Source of the DNA: CAWELS01 sp964468205
GTDB taxonomy: Bacteria; Acidobacteriota; Terriglobia; Bryobacterales; Bryobacteraceae
NCBI GenBank assembly: GCA_964468205.1
Contig: CAYXVG010000017.1
Coordinates: 56,021-120,020, forward strand
Reading direction: 5' to 3'
Length of the DNA: 64,000 nucleotides
A model generated the notes under the pieces. It made no database searches, was not told the origin of the DNA, and saw nothing but the letters and a program-made list of their open reading frames with translations. Positions within the stretch are counted from its first letter, which is position 1. Each line of letters opens with the position of its first letter. Positions 63,961-64,000 of this stretch are shown in pieces. A program made the position numbers and the translations under genes.

Positions 63961-64000
63961 AGCATTACCAATCCGACAACCAGGAACATCACACCGCCTG
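63933..64000 (-). CDS. C-terminal end of a membrane protein (partial)
   Basis: On the minus strand, the frame beginning at 63998 reads GGVMFLVVGLVMLWMAKRAAS and ends at a TAA (63935-63933). A hydrophobic helix followed by a short basic tail is typical of a transporter C terminus. It overlaps the galK start by 28 bp, which suggests an operon in which a sugar transporter precedes galK. That role is inference only. Confidence 0.45.
   Translation of the reverse strand, partial: GGVMFLVVGLVMLWMAKRAAS

Overview
The window is about 64 kb of GC-rich bacterial chromosome, densely packed with protein-coding genes on both strands. The best taxonomic clue is the secreted protein at 15815-18700. It carries modules that resemble the Solibacter C-terminal family (TIGR03437), behind a propeller of NHL-type repeats. 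Together with Tat-exported sulfatase, Gfo/Idh/MocA and nucleoside hydrolase genes, several acidobacterial-style TonB proteins and many small zinc-ribbon proteins, this points to Acidobacteriota, probably the Bryobacterales/Solibacter group. That assignment is an inference from gene content. I see no rRNA, tRNA, CRISPR array, insertion sequence or prophage.

Layout. 1-577: partial ThuA-like gene. 602-5142: tgt-yajC-secD-secF, for queuosine insertion and the Sec auxiliary complex. 5255-8732: TonB, ExbB, two ExbD and a TPR lipoprotein, an apparent envelope energy-transduction unit. 8841-11377: bifunctional Rel plus a DUF971 protein. 11482-15650 (minus): a second, unusual TonB protein, a broken alpha/beta hydrolase and two secreted or hypothetical proteins. 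15815-18977: the propeller protein and a DUF2007-like protein. 19071-23513: small and hypothetical genes, Smr, DinB-like, and a coupled DUF362 pair. 23773-29127: aceE, an ornithine cyclodeaminase homologue, two zinc-ribbon miniproteins and fabD. 29155-36515: a hybrid histidine kinase, two divergent sulfatase-superfamily genes and an NHL protein. 36548-43838: kdsD, an HDOD protein, an alcohol dehydrogenase, a zinc-ribbon protein and glgP. 44191-48603: small membrane proteins, a TPR protein, an oxidoreductase and a nucleoside hydrolase. 48742-50727: a kinase-like protein and a histidine phosphatase. 50835-54969: a tightly overlapping run of a degenerate HtrA-like protein, a ClC channel/transporter and an aminopeptidase P. 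55026-58271: a CHASE2 histidine kinase and an NtrC-type regulator. 58813-62721: a DRE-TIM acyltransferase, a phosphate acyltransferase and a KamA-family radical SAM enzyme behind a structured leader. 62824-64000: galK and the tail of a membrane protein.

The most unusual items are four. (i) A roughly 210-nt leader before the KamA-family gene has a 10-bp closing stem at the predicted transcript start and a second 10-bp hairpin before the ribosome-binding site. (ii) The 50835-54969 operon joins a PDZ protein that has lost its protease triad to a ClC protein by ATGA overlap. (iii) A perfect 9-bp hairpin sits between a Shine-Dalgarno and its start codon at 45745-45785. (iv) The minus-strand TonB protein has a duplicated 32-residue cytoplasmic motif. 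No defence island or other obviously new multi-gene system is visible.
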